Below, one piece after another: positions 32,315 through 43,859 of a stretch of DNA of 48,065 nucleotides. Source of the stretch: Buttiauxella noackiae ATCC 51607 (GTDB lineage: Bacteria > Pseudomonadota > Gammaproteobacteria > Enterobacterales > Enterobacteriaceae). A program made the position numbers and the translations under genes. Position 1 is the stretch's first letter; each line of letters opens with the position of its first letter. The notes below the pieces were generated by a model that was not told the DNA's origin, searched no databases, and saw only the letters and a program-made list of their open reading frames with translations. The stretch is from the NCBI RefSeq assembly GCF_001654865.1, contig NZ_LXEO01000054.1, forward strand, positions 1 through 48,065, read 5' to 3'.

Positions 32315-32346
32315 AATGCCTAAATTAAATGCAAAGGAGCAAATCC

Positions 32347-32988
32347 ATGAAACCGTATCAGCGCCAGTTTATTGAGTTTGCGCTTAACAAGCAGGTACTT
32401 AAGTTTGGCGAATTCACGCTGAAATCCGGGCGTACCAGCCCTTATTTCTTCAATGCCGGGCTGTTCAATACCGGGCGCGACCTGGCACTGTTGGGACGTT
32501 TTTATGCTGCCGCGTTAGTGGATTCCGGGATTGAGTTTGATTTGTTGTTTGGGCCGGCTTACAAAGGAATTCCAATCGCGACGACCACCGCTGTTGCGTT
32601 GGCCGAACATCACGAGCTTGATCTGCCATATTGCTTTAACCGCAAAGAAGCAAAAGATCATGGTGAAGGTGGCAATCTGGTTGGTAGCGCCCTGGAAGGG
32701 CGTGTAATGCTGGTGGATGATGTAATCACCGCAGGTACTGCAATTCGTGAATCCATGGAAATTATTGCCGCTAATAATGCATCGCTGGCTGGCGTGCTAA
32801 TTTCTTTGGACCGTCAGGAACGTGGCCGTGGCGAGATATCAGCGATTCAGGAAGTTGAGCGTGATTACCATTGCAAAGTTATTTCAATCATCACACTGAA
32901 AGACTTGGTTGAATATCTGGAAGAAAAACCTGAGATGGCTGTGCATTTAGCGGCTGTGCAGGAATACCGTACTCAGTACGGTGTGTAA
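32347..32988 (+). CDS. pyrE: Orotate phosphoribosyltransferase
   Basis: Makes orotidine monophosphate from orotate and PRPP in pyrimidine synthesis; 213 residues, matching E. coli. The PRPP-binding motif is [13 protein letters not shown], and the catalytic flexible loop has [13 protein letters not shown] use the ATG at 32347 because AGGAG lies 9 nt upstream; an earlier in-frame ATG at 32329 precedes that ribosome-binding site. Expressed from the rph promoter through the attenuator. Confidence 0.99.
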   Translation: MKPYQRQFIEFALNKQVLKFGEFTLKSGRTSPYFFNAGLFNTGRDLALLGRFYAAALVDSGIEFDLLFGPAYKGIPIATTTAVALAEHHELDLPYCFNRKEAKDHGEGGNLVGSALEGRVMLVDDVITAGTAIRESMEIIAANNASLAGVLISLDRQERGRGEISAIQEVERDYHCKVISIITLKDLVEYLEEKPEMAVHLAAVQEYRTQYGV

Positions 32989-32989
32989 G

Positions 32990-33012
32990 AAAAAGGGCCT
33001 TTAAAAGGCCCT
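32990..33012 (-). terminator. pyrE/slmA convergent terminator
   Basis: GGGCCTTTAAAAGGCCC (32995-33011) is a palindrome between the convergent pyrE and slmA. On the minus strand it is followed by a T-rich stretch, so it terminates slmA best. On the plus strand the tail is CTCTTC, weaker. Confidence 0.75.
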
Positions 33013-33018
33013 CTTCAA

Positions 33019-33615
33019 TTACTGAAGCTGGGAGGCAACCAGTGGCCATCGGGTATCAAAATCATCGGTAGGTAAATAGCGGAATTCGCTACGTACAAAA
33101 CGCGATAATGTCCCTTCGCAGAAGGCCAGAAGTTGGCTTGCTAGCAGCGATTCATCAGTGACAAACCCTTCGCCTTCACGCATTTTCTTTTCGCGCATCA
33201 CCTGACGTAACTGCACTTCAATTCGCTCAAAGAGCTGGTTGATGCGGCCTTGCAGGCGGTCTTGTTCAAACATCAGCGCATGACCGGTGAGAATACGTGT
33301 AAGACCAGGGTTGCGTTCGCCAAACCCGAGAATCAGTAAAACAATCAAACGTAACCGAGAGTGGGTGTCTTTCTCATCTTTCAAAATGAGATTGATACGG
33401 GTAATTAGACTGTCTTCAATAAACTCGATAAGACTATCGAACATCTTCGTTTTACTAGGAAAATGTCGATAAAGTGCAGCTTCGGAAACGCCAACAGTCG
33501 CCGCGAGCTTAGCGGTGGTAATTCGTTGGCTTCCATCACTGGATTCAAGCATTTGGGCCAGAGACTGAAGTATTTCTTCGCGACGATTCCGTTTCGCGGT
33601 TTGTTTTTCTGCCAT
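33019..33615 (-). CDS. slmA: Nucleoid occlusion factor SlmA
   Basis: A TetR-like DNA-binding protein of 198 residues. It binds SlmA boxes on the chromosome and blocks FtsZ ring formation over the nucleoid. The N-terminal helix-turn-helix region contains [34 protein letters not shown]. It lies downstream of dut on the same strand, as in E. coli, separated here by an ERIC element. Confidence 0.98.
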   Translation of the reverse strand: MAEKQTAKRNRREEILQSLAQMLESSDGSQRITTAKLAATVGVSEAALYRHFPSKTKMFDSLIEFIEDSLITRINLILKDEKDTHSRLRLIVLLILGFGERNPGLTRILTGHALMFEQDRLQGRINQLFERIEVQLRQVMREKKMREGEGFVTDESLLASQLLAFCEGTLSRFVRSEFRYLPTDDFDTRWPLVASQLQ

Positions 33616-33726
33616 GTTCTAAAATACCCCTGAAATAACGCACTTGTCAGGCAAGTAGCCACACAGCGCTCGCAAACTTAAAATTTGCGGTTTTTTCACA
33701 TTTTTTACGCTGTGGAGTTACGTTTA

Positions 33727-33860
33727 TATACTCTAAATAATTCGAGTTGTAGGTAGTGGGTAGGCGGCAAAAGAGCTTATCCTCAGGAGCTTACTTTAGT
33801 AAGTGACTGGGGTAAGTGAGTGCAGCCAACACCCCCACAACTTGAAGTGTGACGAGTATA
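33727..33860 (+). repeat. Complete ERIC element between dut and slmA
   Basis: A 134-bp element with terminal inverted repeats TATACTC (33727-33733) and GAGTATA (33854-33860). It contains the conserved ERIC arm AATAATTCGAGTTG, the central palindrome with CAGGAGCTTACTTTAGTAAG and GTAAGTGACTGGGGTAAGTG, and the CAACTTGAAGTGTGACGAG end. It is slightly longer than the usual 127 bp. It starts 7 bp from the dut stop and is probably transcribed in the dut-slmA mRNA. Confidence 0.93.
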
Positions 33861-33867
33861 AATGAAG

Positions 33868-34326
33868 TTACTGGCGGCCAGAATGCCCGAAACCGCCTTC
33901 ACCTCGGTCACTGGAGTCGAAATCTTCAACCAGATTGAATTCAGCTTGAACGACAGGCACAAACACCATTTGTGCAATGCGCTCGCCGGGTTCAATGGTG
34001 AAGTGGTCTTGTCCACGGTTCCAGACAGAAACCATTAACTGGCCCTGGTAATCGGAGTCTATCAGCCCAACAAGGTTGCCTAACACTACGCCATGCTTAT
34101 GACCAAGTCCTGAACGAGGCAGAATCACCGCCGCGAGAGATGCATCCGCGATATGAATAGCCAATCCGGTTGGTATCAGCTTGGTGACACCCGGAGCAAG
34201 CTCTACGGCCTCATCCAGACATGCGCGGAGGTCAAGACCCGCAGAGCCGGAAGTTGCATAAGTCGGCAGTGGGAACTGTTGGCCAACGCGTGGGTCCAGA
34301 ATCTTAACGTCGATTTTTTTCATCAT
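33868..34326 (-). CDS. dut: dUTP diphosphatase
   Basis: Trimeric dUTPase (152 residues) that hydrolyses dUTP to dUMP, preventing uracil entering DNA. The five family motifs are present: [45 protein letters not shown] and the C-terminal [10 protein letters not shown]. The start is ATGATG; either methionine is possible. It overlaps the 3' end of coaBC by about 20 nt, so the two are co-transcribed. Confidence 0.98.
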   Translation of the reverse strand: MMKKIDVKILDPRVGQQFPLPTYATSGSAGLDLRACLDEAVELAPGVTKLIPTGLAIHIADASLAAVILPRSGLGHKHGVVLGNLVGLIDSDYQGQLMVSVWNRGQDHFTIEPGERIAQMVFVPVVQAEFNLVEDFDSSDRGEGGFGHSGRQ

Positions 34327-35518
34327 AACGGGTAACTATCTCGTTCAGTAAAAGATGGCCAAGGAGTTCCTTACGCTCAAGAGGTAAGACTTTATCTCCA
34401 TCCTGCCAGAAAAGGTGCAATGCATTGTTTTCGCTGTTAAATCCCTGACCTTCTTGTGAAACATCGTTCGCACAAATCAGATCGAGGTTTTTACTCACGC
34501 GTTTTTGCCTGGCGTATTCTTCCACATTATTTGTTTCGGCGGCAAACCCAACAACATAAGGACGATGAGTTAACAGTGCTGCGACGCCGGCGACAATATC
34601 TGGGTTTTTTATCATTTTTATTGTGATTTCATCGCCTTGCTTTTTGATTTTTTCTTCAGCAACTGCGGCGGCACGATAGTCTGCAACAGCCGCACAGCCA
34701 ACAAAAATTTGCTGCCCCTGGACATGTTGTTGAACCGTGGCTTCCATTTCGAGGGCCGTGGTGACATCAATGCGTTTTACCCATGCTGGGGTAGGCAAAG
34801 AAACAGGGCCGGAAATTAATGTCACATTTGCACCACGAGCTGCCGCTGCAGCCGCAATTGCGAAGCCCATTTTTCCCGAACTATCGTTGGTGATGTAACG
34901 CACCGGGTCCAGGCGTTCACGAGTCGGGCCTGCGGTAATCATGACATTAAGATGTTGCAGATCTTTGATGACAGTAAAATGTTGCGCTGCCATCTCGACA
35001 ATCGTCAACGGGTCAAGCATACGGCCAGGGCCGACATCGCCACAGGCTTGGCTGCCGCTATCAGGCCCCCAAATCAGTAGGCCGCGCGTAGATAAAACCT
35101 CAAGATTGTGCTGAGTTGCTGTTGCCCGATACATTTGTTGGTTCATGGCTGGCAAAACGGCAACGGGTGCGGGTGTCGCAAGGCAAATTGTACTCACCAG
35201 GTCATTTGCCATCCCTGCGGTAATGCGGGCAATTAAATCAGCTGTCGCCGGCGCAAGAATAACTAAATCAGCCCATTTTCCTAATTCGATATGCCCCATA
35301 GCCGCTTCTGCTGCGGGGTCTAACAAGCTATCTGAAACGGGATAACCTGACACGGCTTGTAAACTCAGTGGCGTAATAAAGGCTTTGGCAGCCTCAGTCA
35401 TTACTACCCGAACCTCAGCGCCGCGTTCGCGCAGACGGCGTACCAGTTCTGGTGTTTTGTAAGCAGCGATACCGCCGCTCACACCCAGAACAATTTTTTT
35501 GCCAGCAAGCCCAATCAT
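34304..35518 (-). CDS. coaBC: Bifunctional CoaBC (Dfp)
   Basis: A coenzyme A biosynthesis enzyme that joins 4'-phosphopantothenate to cysteine (CoaB) and decarboxylates the product (CoaC). The N-terminal flavoprotein domain (about 1-190) has [10 protein letters not shown], the catalytic His in [19 protein letters not shown] and the substrate clamp Cys in [13 protein letters not shown]. The C-terminal CoaB domain has [26 protein letters not shown] use the ATG at 35518, giving 404 residues (406 in E. coli); the ATG at 35545 is not conserved. Divergent from radC. Confidence 0.97.
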   Translation of the reverse strand: MIGLAGKKIVLGVSGGIAAYKTPELVRRLRERGAEVRVVMTEAAKAFITPLSLQAVSGYPVSDSLLDPAAEAAMGHIELGKWADLVILAPATADLIARITAGMANDLVSTICLATPAPVAVLPAMNQQMYRATATQHNLEVLSTRGLLIWGPDSGSQACGDVGPGRMLDPLTIVEMAAQHFTVIKDLQHLNVMITAGPTRERLDPVRYITNDSSGKMGFAIAAAAAARGANVTLISGPVSLPTPAWVKRIDVTTALEMEATVQQHVQGQQIFVGCAAVADYRAAAVAEEKIKKQGDEITIKMIKNPDIVAGVAALLTHRPYVVGFAAETNNVEEYARQKRVSKNLDLICANDVSQEGQGFNSENNALHLFWQDGDKVLPLERKELLGHLLLNEIVTRYDEKNRR

Positions 35519-35679
35519 GATTTTTCCACCAGAAGTCACAGTCATCTGAATATTTTACCACACTCATTCGGTATCGACTTTTTGCAGTTTGCGAGACATC
35601 CCGCATGGAGAATATCTGCGTATCGTGTGTATTGCTTGAGTTGTGCAAAATAGTGGTAACGAAGGGCAGGGAGGTTCTG

Positions 35680-36357
35680 ATGGACGATTCATTGAGGCAA
35701 GACAAAGCGGATATGCCGCGGGAAAAGCTTTTGAAATTTGGGGCTAGCTCATTATCTGATGTGGAATTACTGGCACTTTTTTTACGCACTGGCTGCAGAA
35801 ACACGAATGTAATGGCATTTGCGCAAAACTTACTGCATCAGTTTGGCTCAATAAGCCGGCTGTTGTCGGCTGATTATTCACAATTCAAAGATGTGAAAGG
35901 TATCGGAAGCGCTAAATACACCCAGTTGAATGCCATTGCTGAGCTTGCGAGGCGTTATTACTATTCTCGTGGTGTTGAGGAATTAACTCTCAAGGGGCCA
36001 GATTCCGTAAGGGATTTCATCCAAAGCCAACTGACCACAGCAGAACGTGAGATCTTTATGGTTATTTTTTTGGATAATCAGCATCGGGTGATTAAACATT
36101 GCCCTATGTTTTCGGGAACATTGAACCATGTTGAGGTTCATCCGAGAGAAATTGTGCGTGAAGCGATGAAATCCAATGCAGCGGCGCTAATACTCGCGCA
36201 TAATCACCCGTCTGGTCGAGCAGAACCGAGTAAAGCTGATCGTGTTATTACTGAACGTATCGTAAAAGCTTGCCTGTTTATGGAAATTCGAGTGCTCGAT
36301 CACCTTGTTATTGGCCGTGGAGAGTACGTTTCTTTTGCCGAACGCGGGTGGATTTAA
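35680..36357 (+). CDS. radC: RadC family JAB-domain protein
   Basis: A 225-residue UPF0758/RadC protein. The N-terminal helix-hairpin-helix-like part ([24 protein letters not shown]) is followed by an MPN/JAB domain with the full metal motif [14 protein letters not shown] and an upstream VEVHPRE glutamate, suggesting an intact metalloenzyme. The old link of RadC to DNA repair has been withdrawn, and the role is unknown. I use the ATG at 35680, after GGGAGG; an ORF extension to 35605 lacks a ribosome-binding site. The N-terminus differs somewhat from E. coli, as expected for this faster-evolving protein. Confidence 0.93.
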   Translation: MDDSLRQDKADMPREKLLKFGASSLSDVELLALFLRTGCRNTNVMAFAQNLLHQFGSISRLLSADYSQFKDVKGIGSAKYTQLNAIAELARRYYYSRGVEELTLKGPDSVRDFIQSQLTTAEREIFMVIFLDNQHRVIKHCPMFSGTLNHVEVHPREIVREAMKSNAAALILAHNHPSGRAEPSKADRVITERIVKACLFMEIRVLDHLVIGRGEYVSFAERGWI

Positions 36358-36399
36358 GACGAATTGCGCGATCCTTGGGGATCTTTGTCTGTTCGGGAC

Positions 36400-36428
36400 T
36401 TGAGCACATGCGTTATGCAGCGTATACT
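36400..36428 (+). promoter_or_regulatory. rpmB-rpmG promoter
   Basis: TTGAGC (36400-36405) and TATACT (36423-36428) are spaced 17 bp apart, a strong sigma-70 promoter. The inferred start near 36435 leaves a leader of about 139 nt before rpmB. Confidence 0.8.
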
Positions 36429-36434
36429 ACGCCA

Positions 36435-36810
<376 letters not shown>

Positions 36811-36820
36811 GAGGAACTAA

Positions 36821-36991
<171 letters not shown>

Positions 36992-37008
36992 TTTTAGTAT
37001 CTTTGATG

Positions 37009-37035
37009 AAAACCTCGCTTCGGCGGGGTTTTTTT
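37009..37035 (+). terminator. rpmBG intrinsic terminator
   Basis: AACCTCGC-TTCG-GCGGGGTT (37011-37030) is a stable stem with a UUCG tetraloop followed by seven Ts in all. A classic Rho-independent terminator after rpmG. Confidence 0.95.
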
Positions 37036-37063
37036 GTTTTAGGACTTTGAGTGTGGAGGATTG

Positions 37064-37873
37064 ATGCCTGAGTTACCTGAAGTAGAAACCAGCCGACGTG
37101 GTATAGAGCCACATCTGGTTGGTGAAACCATCTTGCATGCTGTCGTGCGTAATGGTCGACTGCGTTGGCCTGTCTCCGATGAAATCCATGCTCTGAGTGA
37201 TAAACCCGTTTTAAGTGTGCAGCGTCGCGCTAAGTACCTGCTGCTCGAACTTCCCGATGGCTGGATTATTATCCATCTTGGCATGTCGGGTAGCCTGCGC
37301 ATTCTTCCTGAAGATTATCCCGCTGAAAAACACGACCATGTCGATTTGGTTATGAGCAACGGCAAAGTCCTGCGTTATACCGATCCACGCCGTTTCGGTG
37401 CGTGGCTGTGGGCGAAAGAGCTGGAAGGTAGCAATGTGCTGGCGCATCTTGGCCCAGAGCCGCTGAGCGACGAGTTTTCAGCTGATTATCTGCGTGAAAA
37501 ATCCGCGAAAAAGAAAATCGCTATTAAGCCGTGGTTGATGGATAACAAACTGGTGGTGGGTGTGGGTAACATTTATGCCAGTGAATCGCTGTTTGCTGCG
37601 GGAATCCATCCGGACAGAGCTGCGCAGTCATTGTCTCAAACAGAATGTGATTTACTGGTTAAAACGATAAAAGCGGTGCTGCTTCGCTCCATTGAGCAGG
37701 GCGGCACGACGCTAAAAGATTTTCTTCAATCTGATGGTAAACCGGGCTATTTCGCTCAGGAGTTACAGGTTTACGGACGGACAGGTGAACCGTGCCGGGT
37801 TTGCGGCGCGCCAATTATTATCAGCAAACATGGGCAACGCAGTACTTTTTATTGCCGCCATTGCCAGCATTAA
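37064..37873 (+). CDS. mutM: Formamidopyrimidine-DNA glycosylase
   Basis: A base-excision repair enzyme removing 8-oxoguanine and FaPy lesions; 269 residues as in E. coli. After Met removal the catalytic Pro and Glu are in [12 protein letters not shown]; the helix-two-turn-helix region precedes a C-terminal zinc finger C-x2-C-x16-C-x2-C (CRVCGAPI ... YCRHC). The ATG at 37064 follows GGAGGA; a TTG directly before it is a less likely start. It is convergent with coaD. Confidence 0.99.
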   Translation: MPELPEVETSRRGIEPHLVGETILHAVVRNGRLRWPVSDEIHALSDKPVLSVQRRAKYLLLELPDGWIIIHLGMSGSLRILPEDYPAEKHDHVDLVMSNGKVLRYTDPRRFGAWLWAKELEGSNVLAHLGPEPLSDEFSADYLREKSAKKKIAIKPWLMDNKLVVGVGNIYASESLFAAGIHPDRAAQSLSQTECDLLVKTIKAVLLRSIEQGGTTLKDFLQSDGKPGYFAQELQVYGRTGEPCRVCGAPIIISKHGQRSTFYCRHCQH

Positions 37874-37902
37874 TTATCACCCGTCATCATGCAACTCGAA
37901 TG

Positions 37903-39163
<1,261 letters not shown>

Positions 39164-39164
<1 letters not shown>

Positions 39165-40438
39165 TAATGGCTCCGTTGCGGCAGATACGGTTGCAGTAAT
39201 TGTAGCAAGCGTTGCAGTGCGCCTTGATTCTGGTGAAGCACTTCAACGGCATGGCGACCGTAGTAAAGACGATAATCTTCATCAGTCAGCAAAGTGGTGA
39301 TTTCATTGACCAGTGAATTGGCATCTGTGACGGTTATCAGCCCATCAGCATTCTGCAATCTGGCGCATATGTCTTTGAAATTGAAGGTATGTGGGCCCAT
39401 CAAGACCGGAATGGCATGAGCGGAGGGTTCCAGCGGGTTATGGCCACCACGCTCAACCAGGCTGCCGCCAACAAAGGCGAGATCGGCAATCCCGTACAGC
39501 ATCATCAGCTCGCCCATCGTATCGCCAATCACCACTTGCGTGCTGTTGGACGGTTTTTCTCCGCTGCTGCGCATGATGTAACTGAAACCAGCTTTCTGAG
39601 CCATATCCCGTGCGTCTTTAAAACGTTCCGGGTGGCGCGGGACAAGAATGAGTAATAAATCAGGGAATTTGGCCAGTAACTGGCGATGCGCATCAAGAAT
39701 AATGCTCTCTTCACCATCATGGGTGCTGGTAGCAATCCAGACTTTGCGATGCGGAGCCCACTGGCGGCGTAGCGTAATCGCACGTGCGGCAAGCTCTGGA
39801 GTCACAGAGATATCAAATTTCAGGCTGCCGGTTACCGTCAGTTGCGAGCGTTTCAATCCTAGTTCGATGAAACGGCCGCCATCTTCTTCATTTTGTGCAG
39901 CAATAAGCGTGATTTTGCTCATCAGGCGACGAGTGAAATTACCCAGTTTTTTATATCCATTTGCCGAACGGGCAGAGAGACGGGCATTGGCAATGACCAA
40001 CGGGATTTTACGTTTATGTAATTCGTTGATCATGTTTGGCCACAGCTCGGTTTCCATCACGATGACCAATTTCGGGCGCACAGTGTTGAAAAAGCGCTTC
40101 ATTGCGCAGGGGAGATCGTAAGGCAAATAGACATGATGCACGTTTTGCCCAAACGCTGACTGAGCACGTTCAGAGCCGGTCGGAGTCATCGTGGTGACGG
40201 TGATCGGAATCGTCGGGTAACGATGGCGTAGGGCTCGCACCAACGGAATTGCCGCTAGTGTCTCACCTACGGAAACTGAATGCAGAAGAATACCATCGGG
40301 CTCCACTTTTCCACGGCAATAACCGTAGCGTTCCGCCCAGCGTTTACGATACGCGGGAGCTTTACGGCTACGGAGTAATAGTCGCAGCCATACAATTGGC
40401 TGAATAAGATAGAACAAGGCGGTATACAACGATTCCAA
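39164..40438 (-). CDS. waaA: Kdo transferase WaaA
   Basis: The essential bifunctional Kdo transferase that adds two Kdo sugars to lipid IVA at the inner membrane. It has an N-terminal membrane anchor (about residues 1-20), the catalytic [15 protein letters not shown] region, the [12 protein letters not shown] segment and the C-terminal [16 protein letters not shown] favour the TTG start at 40438 (424 residues, 425 in E. coli), with GGAAA about 7 nt upstream and the protein beginning [13 protein letters not shown]. An ATG at 40459 gives seven more residues but has no ribosome-binding site. The reading frame is open to 40483. Confidence 0.96.
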
Positions 40439-40569
40439 GCGAATTTTCCGTATTTTCATTATCGGCGGGCAAATTCTAAGCATTCGGGAAGCTTAAAGCT
40501 ATTGTTTTGGTAACTTCGCGGAGGCATTGCTTAATATTCGGAGCAGTTTGTGTTTGTGTAGCAGAAATG

Positions 40570-40591
40570 ACGGGTAGTCAGCACTACCCGT
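40570..40591. terminator. Hairpin between the GT2 gene and waaA
   Basis: ACGGGTAGT-CAGC-ACTACCCGT is a perfect 9-bp stem just 3' of the family 2 glycosyltransferase gene. Neither strand has a clear T-run, so it may be an inefficient terminator or attenuator inside the core operon. Confidence 0.45.
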
Positions 40592-40605
40592 AAAAGAAAT
40601 GCTTC

Positions 40606-41607
40606 TCAACCAGGTACTCGTGTTGCTTTCTTCAGTTTTAGATAACGGCGACCCAGGCGCCAGCGCAGGCGGAAACCGCGGGCATTTTTCCAGATAAGGC
40701 GCCAGATGCCACGATCAAAAAACTCCTGGATGATCATCTTCTTTTTATGCGGATCTTTCATGTTATTGAAAGTATGTAGAATCCCAAGGCCTTCTTTTGC
40801 AATTTGCCAGTTGCAGGCTGGAATGTTTTTGACTGCTTCGGGATAGCGCTGGTTAATAGCATCCAGCATTTCCAAAATTTTCATGTAGTGGCGAGCCGAG
40901 CGGATTAACGTGTCATCAGTATCGGGTTTGTGAGAAACCGAGGCTGAATGAATATAGTAATCGTAGTATTGCTCGTCAGTATATTGAACACGTTCTGCGG
41001 CCAGTAACACTTCTGTTGTCCACGGAATATCCTGGTGGCGCAAACCAGGTTCAAACGTAAATCCATGTTCACGAATAAAATCATGGCGATACAGATTCAG
41101 CCACGTGACATGCAGAAACTTGCGTGAATCCAGAGCGCGCTTCAGCCACTGTGGACCTGTCAGAACATCAGTAGACTGAAGTTTATCCTGCGGGAAAATT
41201 GGGCGTGAAGGTTTCTTATTATTTTCATAGACGTAATTACCATTACAGGTGACAACATCCAGGTTGTTTTTCAACGCTAAATCAAGCAGATGGCGGTACA
41301 TGCCAGGCTTGAAGTCGTCATCAATGTCCGGGAAGGAAAGGTATTGGCCTGTAGCCACTGCAAGTCCGGTATTACGTGCAATCGAAACGCCCTGGTTTTC
41401 CTGCTCCAGAACTTTCATACCAGGGAATTTGCTGCGCCATGCTTCAATGATCGCCATCGAGCCATCGGTTGAACCATCGTTCACCATAATGACTTCCATG
41501 TTGTTTATGTTCTGAGCTTCAAGGCAGGCAAAAAATTTGGCCAGGAAAAGTTCGCCGTTATAAACAGCAACGACAACGCTAAGAATTGGACGTAGGTTTT
41601 GTGGCAT
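40606..41607 (-). CDS. Family 2 glycosyltransferase of the LPS core locus
   Basis: A 333-residue GT-A fold glycosyltransferase. The N-terminus LSVVVAVYNGELFLAKF, the nucleotide-sugar site MVNDGSTDGSM and the acidic metal-binding PDIDDD are all intact. The C-terminus is basic (RWRLGRRYLKLKKATR), suggesting membrane association. It lies between wabH and waaA and is co-directional with them, so it probably adds a further outer-core sugar. I do not recognise its exact acceptor or donor. Confidence 0.85.
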   Translation of the reverse strand: MPQNLRPILSVVVAVYNGELFLAKFFACLEAQNINNMEVIMVNDGSTDGSMAIIEAWRSKFPGMKVLEQENQGVSIARNTGLAVATGQYLSFPDIDDDFKPGMYRHLLDLALKNNLDVVTCNGNYVYENNKKPSRPIFPQDKLQSTDVLTGPQWLKRALDSRKFLHVTWLNLYRHDFIREHGFTFEPGLRHQDIPWTTEVLLAAERVQYTDEQYYDYYIHSASVSHKPDTDDTLIRSARHYMKILEMLDAINQRYPEAVKNIPACNWQIAKEGLGILHTFNNMKDPHKKKMIIQEFFDRGIWRLIWKNARGFRLRWRLGRRYLKLKKATRVPG

Positions 41608-41627
41608 AAAATTACCTGAAAATTTCG

Positions 41628-42731
41628 TTATCTTTCTTCTGCTGCCAGCGACAAGTACTGCTGGCAGATGGCACCAATGCTATAAGACTCAATCTTCGTG
41701 GAATCAATAATCGGCGGATTGTTATAAATATCCAACATGGTATTCGCAAGTTCCTGAGCAGTCATACCTGAAAGACCGCGTGCAAGCCCCTCTGTAAGAA
41801 TTTCCGCAGGCCCACCCGGGCAGCGCGTACTGACAGCAGGTGTCTGGCAAATAAGAGCTTCCACTAATACGTTACCAAACCCTTCGCAATCTGAGCTCAA
41901 CAGCAGCATGCGTGCATTGGCAATCCACGGATAAGGATTCGGAACGAATGATTTGATAATGACGCGGTCAGCAACGCCTGCGGCAGCTGCCATTGCTTTA
42001 ATATCGGCAACGCGTTCTTCGCTACCGCTGCCCATCAAGACCAATGGAGCCTGAATCTCACTAAGTGCATAGGCATTGATGAGTCGATCATGGCGCTTAT
42101 GTTCATGGAAACGACCAACATGAATGAGATAGTCCTGATCTGCCATCTCACATGGCTCTTTCGCTCGTAAATGAATCCCGTCAATGTCGAATGGGTTATG
42201 TATGACGGTCTGCTTAGTAAGGGTAATGTCAAAACCCGTAGTAATATCTTGTAGCACCGCCTGAGACACAGCGACGACATTACTATTCTGGTAAACACTT
42301 TGAATTTTTTTGCGTTTTAACCAGCGGGAGAAGCCATGGCGATGTTGGAGATACGAGAAAGAGAACATGCCATGCACGCAATACCACAGCTTTTCACGTG
42401 GTATAGATTTTGTATGGGCAACAATGCGATCGGTTTTATGCAGATGCGAAAAGATGAGGTCAAAATTCCCTTTTTTCTGCGCTTGTTCAACTGTGCTATC
42501 GAGCAGAGCTGCACGGCGAGAGAGCTCAGTTAGCTTGCGCCAGGGTTTTTTGCAGGTATCCAGAATGACTTGATAGTCGACGCCTTCAGGGATTTCGTAG
42601 TCACAAACGCGGCGCAGAGAAAATACGGAAACCTGATGGCCCATGCCCACCAAACCTTGCGATAAGGTTAGAACGGTTTTTTCAGCACCGCCGCCAGGTA
42701 AACCATCAATAACCATTAGGATACGCATCAT
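41628..42731 (-). CDS. wabH: LPS core N-acetylglucosaminyltransferase, WabH-like
   Basis: A 367-residue GT-B family 4 glycosyltransferase. It has the N-terminal DGLPGGGAEKTVLTL, the central HVGRFHEHKRHDRLI and the C-terminal donor-binding E-x7-E motif in SDCEGFGNVLVEAL. Position next to wabG and waaQ fits Klebsiella WabH, which transfers GlcNAc onto the core GalA. This GlcNAc is then deacetylated by WabN. It abuts wabG with no gap. Family is certain; the symbol rests on synteny and similarity from memory. Confidence 0.85.
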   Translation of the reverse strand: MMRILMVIDGLPGGGAEKTVLTLSQGLVGMGHQVSVFSLRRVCDYEIPEGVDYQVILDTCKKPWRKLTELSRRAALLDSTVEQAQKKGNFDLIFSHLHKTDRIVAHTKSIPREKLWYCVHGMFSFSYLQHRHGFSRWLKRKKIQSVYQNSNVVAVSQAVLQDITTGFDITLTKQTVIHNPFDIDGIHLRAKEPCEMADQDYLIHVGRFHEHKRHDRLINAYALSEIQAPLVLMGSGSEERVADIKAMAAAAGVADRVIIKSFVPNPYPWIANARMLLLSSDCEGFGNVLVEALICQTPAVSTRCPGGPAEILTEGLARGLSGMTAQELANTMLDIYNNPPIIDSTKIESYSIGAICQQYLSLAAEER

Positions 42732-43859
42732 CTAATCCAGTATGTTTTGGTACAGCGAAATAAGTTGCTGTGAAAGTTTTTCCGGTGTCGCATCCTTGAC
42801 TCGTTCACGAGCAAATATCCCCATACTTTCATCAACAAAGCGCGATGGTATTGCCATTACCGCTTCTGACAATCGTGGGATATCGAGTGCATCATAAACG
42901 TATCCGTTTTGTCCGGTTGTAATAAATTCAGCACCACCACAGGTGTGCGAAGTAATAACCGGTAAACCACATGCCATTGCTTCAAGTATCACATTAGGGA
43001 ATGGATCATATAGCGTTGGCAGTAATAGTCCATCAACAGCTTGATAGAAAGGTAGTGTGTTTTTCTGCATTCCCATAAACCGCACTCGGTTCAGGCACCC
43101 CAACGACTGTGCTAGTTCCTGGTACTGTTTATCGGCTTTATCCTGTCCGACAACGACAAGATAGCGATCGGTATTCGCGATGGCTCTTATCGCACTGGCA
43201 AGCCCTTTGCGCTCAAATCCCGATCCTACAAAGACCAGCGCCACCGCATTTTGCGGGATAGCCATCTCATTGCGTAGCTTGTTCCTCAGTTCTTCACTCG
43301 CTGGAACGAAGCGGGAGGAGTCAATGGCATTATAGATGACATGTATCTTATTAGCAGGTATAGAGAAATCTTCGATGATTTCTTGCTTCACCATTTCGGC
43401 ATTACAGATGACTGCTTTTAGCTCAGGAGCCTGGTACATAGCCCGTTCAGCTTGCATGACATAGCGGTGATATCTGTCCAAAAACAACCACTTTCCACGC
43501 CAGGCTGGCAAAATTCTGGCTCGCTGCATTAACCAGCGTCGATGGACGCCATCACCAGCCCGATAAATATCACACCCTGCAATGCGCTCATGGCTCTGAA
43601 CAATATCGAAATTTTCACGTTGCCAAAGTTTCCTGGCTGCATCAGAAAAACCTTTTTCACGGCTGATTCGCCCAAGCTTCATTGGGTCACATATATGAAT
43701 ATGCCAGTTATCCTGGCGTTCGCCTTCCCACTGCCGGGTGATAACGTTGAGCTCCATGTCATGGGCACTTAATGCTTCAAGTGCGCGTGAAACGAAACGC
43801 TCCGCACCTCCATCCGGGCGATACTTTTGGCGGACTATTGCCAGACGGCAGTGCTTCAT
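42732..43859 (-). CDS. wabG: LPS core galacturonic acid transferase, WabG-like
   Basis: A 375-residue GT-B family 4 glycosyltransferase. It starts RLAIVRQKYRPDGGAERFVSRALEAL and contains QSHERIAGCDIYRAGDGVHRR, which I recognise from Klebsiella WabG, and VFVGSGFERKGL. WabG transfers galacturonic acid to heptose II, giving the negative charge that phosphates provide in E. coli. It overlaps the end of waaQ by 4 nt and adjoins wabH. Confidence 0.9.
   Translation of the reverse strand: MKHCRLAIVRQKYRPDGGAERFVSRALEALSAHDMELNVITRQWEGERQDNWHIHICDPMKLGRISREKGFSDAARKLWQRENFDIVQSHERIAGCDIYRAGDGVHRRWLMQRARILPAWRGKWLFLDRYHRYVMQAERAMYQAPELKAVICNAEMVKQEIIEDFSIPANKIHVIYNAIDSSRFVPASEELRNKLRNEMAIPQNAVALVFVGSGFERKGLASAIRAIANTDRYLVVVGQDKADKQYQELAQSLGCLNRVRFMGMQKNTLPFYQAVDGLLLPTLYDPFPNVILEAMACGLPVITSHTCGGAEFITTGQNGYVYDALDIPRLSEAVMAIPSRFVDESMGIFARERVKDATPEKLSQQLISLYQNILD

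Noticed and set aside
37874-37902. ERIC-end-like sequence GCAACTCGAATGCTATA between mutM and coaD
   Set aside because: Only one arm of about 17 bases is similar, too short to call a repeat remnant with confidence.
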